Below are positions 28,654 to 31,098 of a DNA stretch of 31,098 nucleotides, one piece after another. The notes under the pieces are model-generated. The model was not told the origin of the DNA, did no database searches, and saw nothing but the letters and a program-made list of their open reading frames with translations. Origin of the DNA: a virus; IMG/VR virus record IMGVR_UViG_3300025133_000420, positions 1-31,098 of that record; one strand, given 5' to 3'. The first letter of the stretch is position 1. Each line of letters starts with the position of its first letter. Made by a program: the position numbers and the translations under genes.

Positions 28654-29964
28654 ATGGCTTACGATTTCAGTGAAAACATTCAAAGAGGTATACTCTACCT
28701 TTTGAAGTCCAACAAGGATTTTTATCTACAGATTATAAACCTAGTTAGCCCTGAGTACTTTGAGTTTCCCTCCCATGCTAAAATTTTTAGCAAGGTTAAG
28801 GAGCATTACGAGGCATATGGAAAGCTTCCTACGGATGATTTTGTTATCCAGGACGTAAAGCCCTTGCTCACTTCTAGGGAAAATATTTCTGATTATGAAG
28901 ATGAGCTATCTTACATTAATAATGTAGATACATCTACTGTGGGTAATACTGAGTACCTACTAGACTTGGTGGAGGGCTTTGCTAAGAAAGAAGCCATGAA
29001 GAGTGCTATTGCGGAAAGCATTTCCTTAATTAAGGAAGACCGTATTGATGAGGTGGAAGCTCTTGTAAAAAAAGCCCTCCTAATTAATAGAGATGTGGAT
29101 ACAGGGCAAGACTATTTTCAAGATTTTTCTGGTAGATGGGATCGTATCTTTAACAAGAGAAGCGAGGAGAAATATAAAACTCTTCTCCCTTCACTTAATA
29201 AATCTTTAGAAGGTGGCTTGGGGACAAAAGAAATGGCTATGGTAGTCGCTCCTCCTGGTGTAGGAAAGTCCTTGTATCTGGTTAATCAAGGGGTTCACTC
29301 TATGATTGAGGGAAGGAAAGTACTATACATCTCTCTAGAAATGAGTGAGGATAAGATCGCTCAGAGATTTGATTCTATTATGACCCTAGTACCCCAAGGG
29401 AAACTAAAGGATCCTGCAAATCAACTTACCGTTAAGGAGAGACTCAATATTTTTAAGGAGGAGTTCCCTGGAAGTGAGCTTGTTATTAAGGAGTTTCCCA
29501 CAGGTCAAGCTTCTATAAATACTATTAGAAATCTATTGGTTCAGCTTAAGAACTACAATGATTTTGAGCCTGACCTTCTTATTGTGGATTACTTAGAGCT
29601 ACTTCGTCCCACAAGGGAGATTCAACAGGAGTACCATGCTCAACAGAAGACCGCTGAGGAGCTTCGAGGAGTGGCAATGGAGTACAACATCCTGGTATGG
29701 ACTGCTACCCAAACCAACAGACAGGGAAGGATGGTAAAGATCATCACAGATGCAGAGCTGGGGGACTCCTACGGGAAGATCCGAACTTGTGATTTCGCAA
29801 TGTCTCTAAATCAATCGGAGGAGGAGTTTGATCAAGGGAAGATGAGAGCTTACGTTATAAAATCTCGTAACGGTAGGCCCAGGTTCACCGTTCCTATGGA
29901 TGTTGATTATAATGTTCTTAGAATGTTTGAATCAGATGAAGTATTTTCAGGAGACAATAGTTGA
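28654..29964 (+). CDS. 41: Replicative DNA helicase, T4 gp41 / DnaB-like
   Basis: This encodes 436 residues (T4 gp41 is 475). An N-terminal helical domain (1-150) is followed by a RecA-type motor: Walker A PPGVGKS (200-206), VLYISLEMSEDKIAQR, Walker B LLIVDYLELL (D312), TATQTNRQG and DSYGKIRTCD. It unwinds DNA at the fork as a hexamer. The 3' end overlaps the next gene by 4 bases. Primase and loader genes are not visible here. Confidence 0.92.
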   Translation: MAYDFSENIQRGILYLLKSNKDFYLQIINLVSPEYFEFPSHAKIFSKVKEHYEAYGKLPTDDFVIQDVKPLLTSRENISDYEDELSYINNVDTSTVGNTEYLLDLVEGFAKKEAMKSAIAESISLIKEDRIDEVEALVKKALLINRDVDTGQDYFQDFSGRWDRIFNKRSEEKYKTLLPSLNKSLEGGLGTKEMAMVVAPPGVGKSLYLVNQGVHSMIEGRKVLYISLEMSEDKIAQRFDSIMTLVPQGKLKDPANQLTVKERLNIFKEEFPGSELVIKEFPTGQASINTIRNLLVQLKNYNDFEPDLLIVDYLELLRPTREIQQEYHAQQKTAEELRGVAMEYNILVWTATQTNRQGRMVKIITDAELGDSYGKIRTCDFAMSLNQSEEEFDQGKMRAYVIKSRNGRPRFTVPMDVDYNVLRMFESDEVFSGDNS

Positions 29965-30296
29965 CAGCAAAAAAAGATTATCCTGTCCACCCCATGGTGA
30001 TTAATACAGGAATTAAAACTTTTAAAATAGAGCAGAAAGCGTTGACGAAGGAGAACCTTTATGGGTGTGTTGATTTCCCGAAATCCTTGCTAATTATTGA
30101 TCCTAACCAGTGCCCAGAAGATTATAAAGCTACTCTTCTTCATGAACTATGCCATATAGGCTATGATATCTTCGGTTTAGGGGACGATGATGATATTCCA
30201 CAAATTAGTAACGAGTATCTTACTACGGTAAGTTCTAATATGGTCAAGCTTCTTGCAGGATTAAATAAAGAACTATTTCATTTTATCTTTGCATGA
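29961..30296 (+). CDS. Small HExxH putative metallopeptidase
   Basis: This encodes 111 residues from a TTG that overlaps the helicase stop (TTGA). AGGAG lies 7 bases upstream. LLHELCHIGYD carries HExxH (H61, E62, H65), a zinc metallopeptidase helix. A third ligand is not obvious, though Glu84 in SNEYLTT is a candidate. The size and the TLLHELCHIGYD context resemble small phage metallopeptidase-like proteins of unknown target. Confidence 0.65.
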   Translation: MTAKKDYPVHPMVINTGIKTFKIEQKALTKENLYGCVDFPKSLLIIDPNQCPEDYKATLLHELCHIGYDIFGLGDDDDIPQISNEYLTTVSSNMVKLLAGLNKELFHFIFA

Positions 30297-30308
30297 CCTA
30301 AATAAGGT

Positions 30309-30752
30309 ATGAAAGATTTAGAATTAAACGACATTCTTGTTAGGCCAAACAGGCTTCTTTTTGGGGTTACCATGTACATAAATGGTGTTTGGGTATTTTC
30401 TTTCCCCACAAATCTTGTTAGATCAGATTACCAATCTAACTATTATCTAGTAGATTATAAGTTTGGTTTGGTTAGATCTGGAGAAACAAACCCCAGGAAT
30501 ATAGCTGTCATGGGGGCTCCTGGGGATTATGTGTCTTATGATACAAGAACAGGGGCTCTATCCCATATTCCTGCTAAGTTATTTACAACCTTATTTCCTC
30601 CTCCCAATATTAACCCTCCTAAACGTACAAGGAACTCAGAGGATATTAGAAATCCAAAATTTTTGACAAAAATACAGCAAGAAACTGATGGACCTCCCTC
30701 TGATAAAGTAGCTCAAGCCATCCGTGTAACCCCCACAAAAACGACATACTAA
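30309..30752 (+). CDS. Unrecognised protein
   Basis: This encodes 147 residues. The first 95 residues look like a beta-rich domain (GVTMYINGVWVFSF, YYLVDYKFGLV, APGDYVSYD); the rest is Pro/Thr/Lys-rich and disordered. It has no recognised family. It lies 12 bases after the HExxH gene and 1 base before the last gene of the window, within the replication block. Confidence 0.6.
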   Translation: MKDLELNDILVRPNRLLFGVTMYINGVWVFSFPTNLVRSDYQSNYYLVDYKFGLVRSGETNPRNIAVMGAPGDYVSYDTRTGALSHIPAKLFTTLFPPPNINPPKRTRNSEDIRNPKFLTKIQQETDGPPSDKVAQAIRVTPTKTTY

Positions 30753-30753
30753 T

Positions 30754-31098
30754 ATGCATGAACTGATTGAATCACTAGAAGACTTCACCTGGGAAAACTA
30801 TAAGGACATCAGTGACGCTCTAGTCACTTTTAATGATTTTAGTGTAGATGACGAGATGGTTAGGCAGGCTTCAATTTACTCCTACTATTATGGACTGATG
30901 AGCATGGCTAAACATATGGTGAACGAAAGAAGCTTACAGCTTACTCGTTTTGCCTCCCAGCTTCGCAAGGAAACGAAACAACATTCTAGTGTCAAGCTTA
31001 CAGCAAAAGACTTGGACGATCATATGTACTCTGACTCCCAGTATGGAGAGAGACAGTCAGCACTTGACGAGGCTACCTTTAAGTATGAGCTACTTAAG
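30754..31098 (+). CDS. Possible UvsY-like recombination mediator, cut by window end
   Basis: 115 codons are visible and the frame is open to the window end. The protein is mainly helical: FSVDDEMVRQASIYSYYYGL, LQLTRFASQL, VKLTAKDLDDHMYSD and ALDEATFKYELLK. That layout is reminiscent of UvsY-type recombination mediators, where early helices are followed by a basic helix and a Lys-containing segment, and it would fit the nearby gp46/47 and helicase genes. Similarity is weak, so the call is tentative. The gene itself is well supported by the open frame and the 1-base gap to the previous stop. Confidence 0.6.
   Translation, partial: MHELIESLEDFTWENYKDISDALVTFNDFSVDDEMVRQASIYSYYYGLMSMAKHMVNERSLQLTRFASQLRKETKQHSSVKLTAKDLDDHMYSDSQYGERQSALDEATFKYELLK

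Noticed and set aside
1-31098. tRNA genes, CRISPR arrays, integrase and attachment sites
   Set aside because: No T-loop-like GTTCGA clusters with matching stems, no regularly spaced repeats and no integrase motif were found by eye; a covariance-model scan was not possible.

Overview
The window is a stretch of a virulent tailed phage with a contractile tail, i.e. a myovirus of the broad T4-like type. The evidence is a T4-type virion module: gp21-like prohead protease, gp22-like scaffold, gp23-like capsid protein, gp13/14/15-like neck and tail-completion proteins, a PAAR spike tip, gp18-like sheath and gp19-like tube. The DNA is AT-rich and genes are tightly packed with short overlaps. No rRNA, tRNA, CRISPR array, integrase or repressor was seen. 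Replication does not follow T4: the polymerase is family A with an N-terminal uracil-DNA-glycosylase-like domain, the ribonucleotide reductase is the B12-dependent class II type, and thymidylate synthase is ThyX. The host cannot be named from the sequence.

Layout. Positions 1-4900 hold an incomplete unknown gene, three small head-region genes and a prohead protease fused to a long basic tail. Positions 4930-7350 hold a T4-type late promoter, scaffold, major capsid protein and a terminator. Positions 7377-14550 hold a second late promoter, neck, tail-completion, spike, sheath and tube genes, and a second terminator. Positions 14563-17114 hold one large unknown gene. From 17098 to 20358 plus- and minus-strand genes alternate: a Hjc-like resolvase (minus), two small plus genes, a gp55-like late sigma factor (minus), the first piece of DNA polymerase, and two small basic minus genes. 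From 20359 to the end is the replication and nucleotide block: the other two polymerase pieces, a XhoI/PaeR7I-like nuclease, ThyX, gp47, gp46, NrdJ, gp41 helicase, small zinc-binding proteins and a possible UvsY-like gene cut by the window end.

How the genes work together. The minus-strand sigma factor probably recognises -10-only promoters such as TATAAATA at 4930 and 7377, turning on head and tail genes late. The gp21-like protease should mature the prohead. Candidate (I/L)xE cleavage sites occur in the capsid protein, in two head proteins and near the N-terminus of the 846-residue unknown protein.

Points most worth attention: (1) a Y-x2-h-(G/A)-x4-(E/D) peptide motif repeats in the protease tail, in a 392-residue basic protein and at the N-termini of the two small minus-strand proteins, suggesting a family of internal head proteins with a shared targeting or processing signal; (2) the polymerase lies in three pieces, with those two antisense genes lodged between Exo II and Exo III and a frame change before the polymerase domain; (3) three divergent junctions share a TATTATA core that can act as a -10 element on both strands, in each case with one gene start lacking a ribosome binding site.
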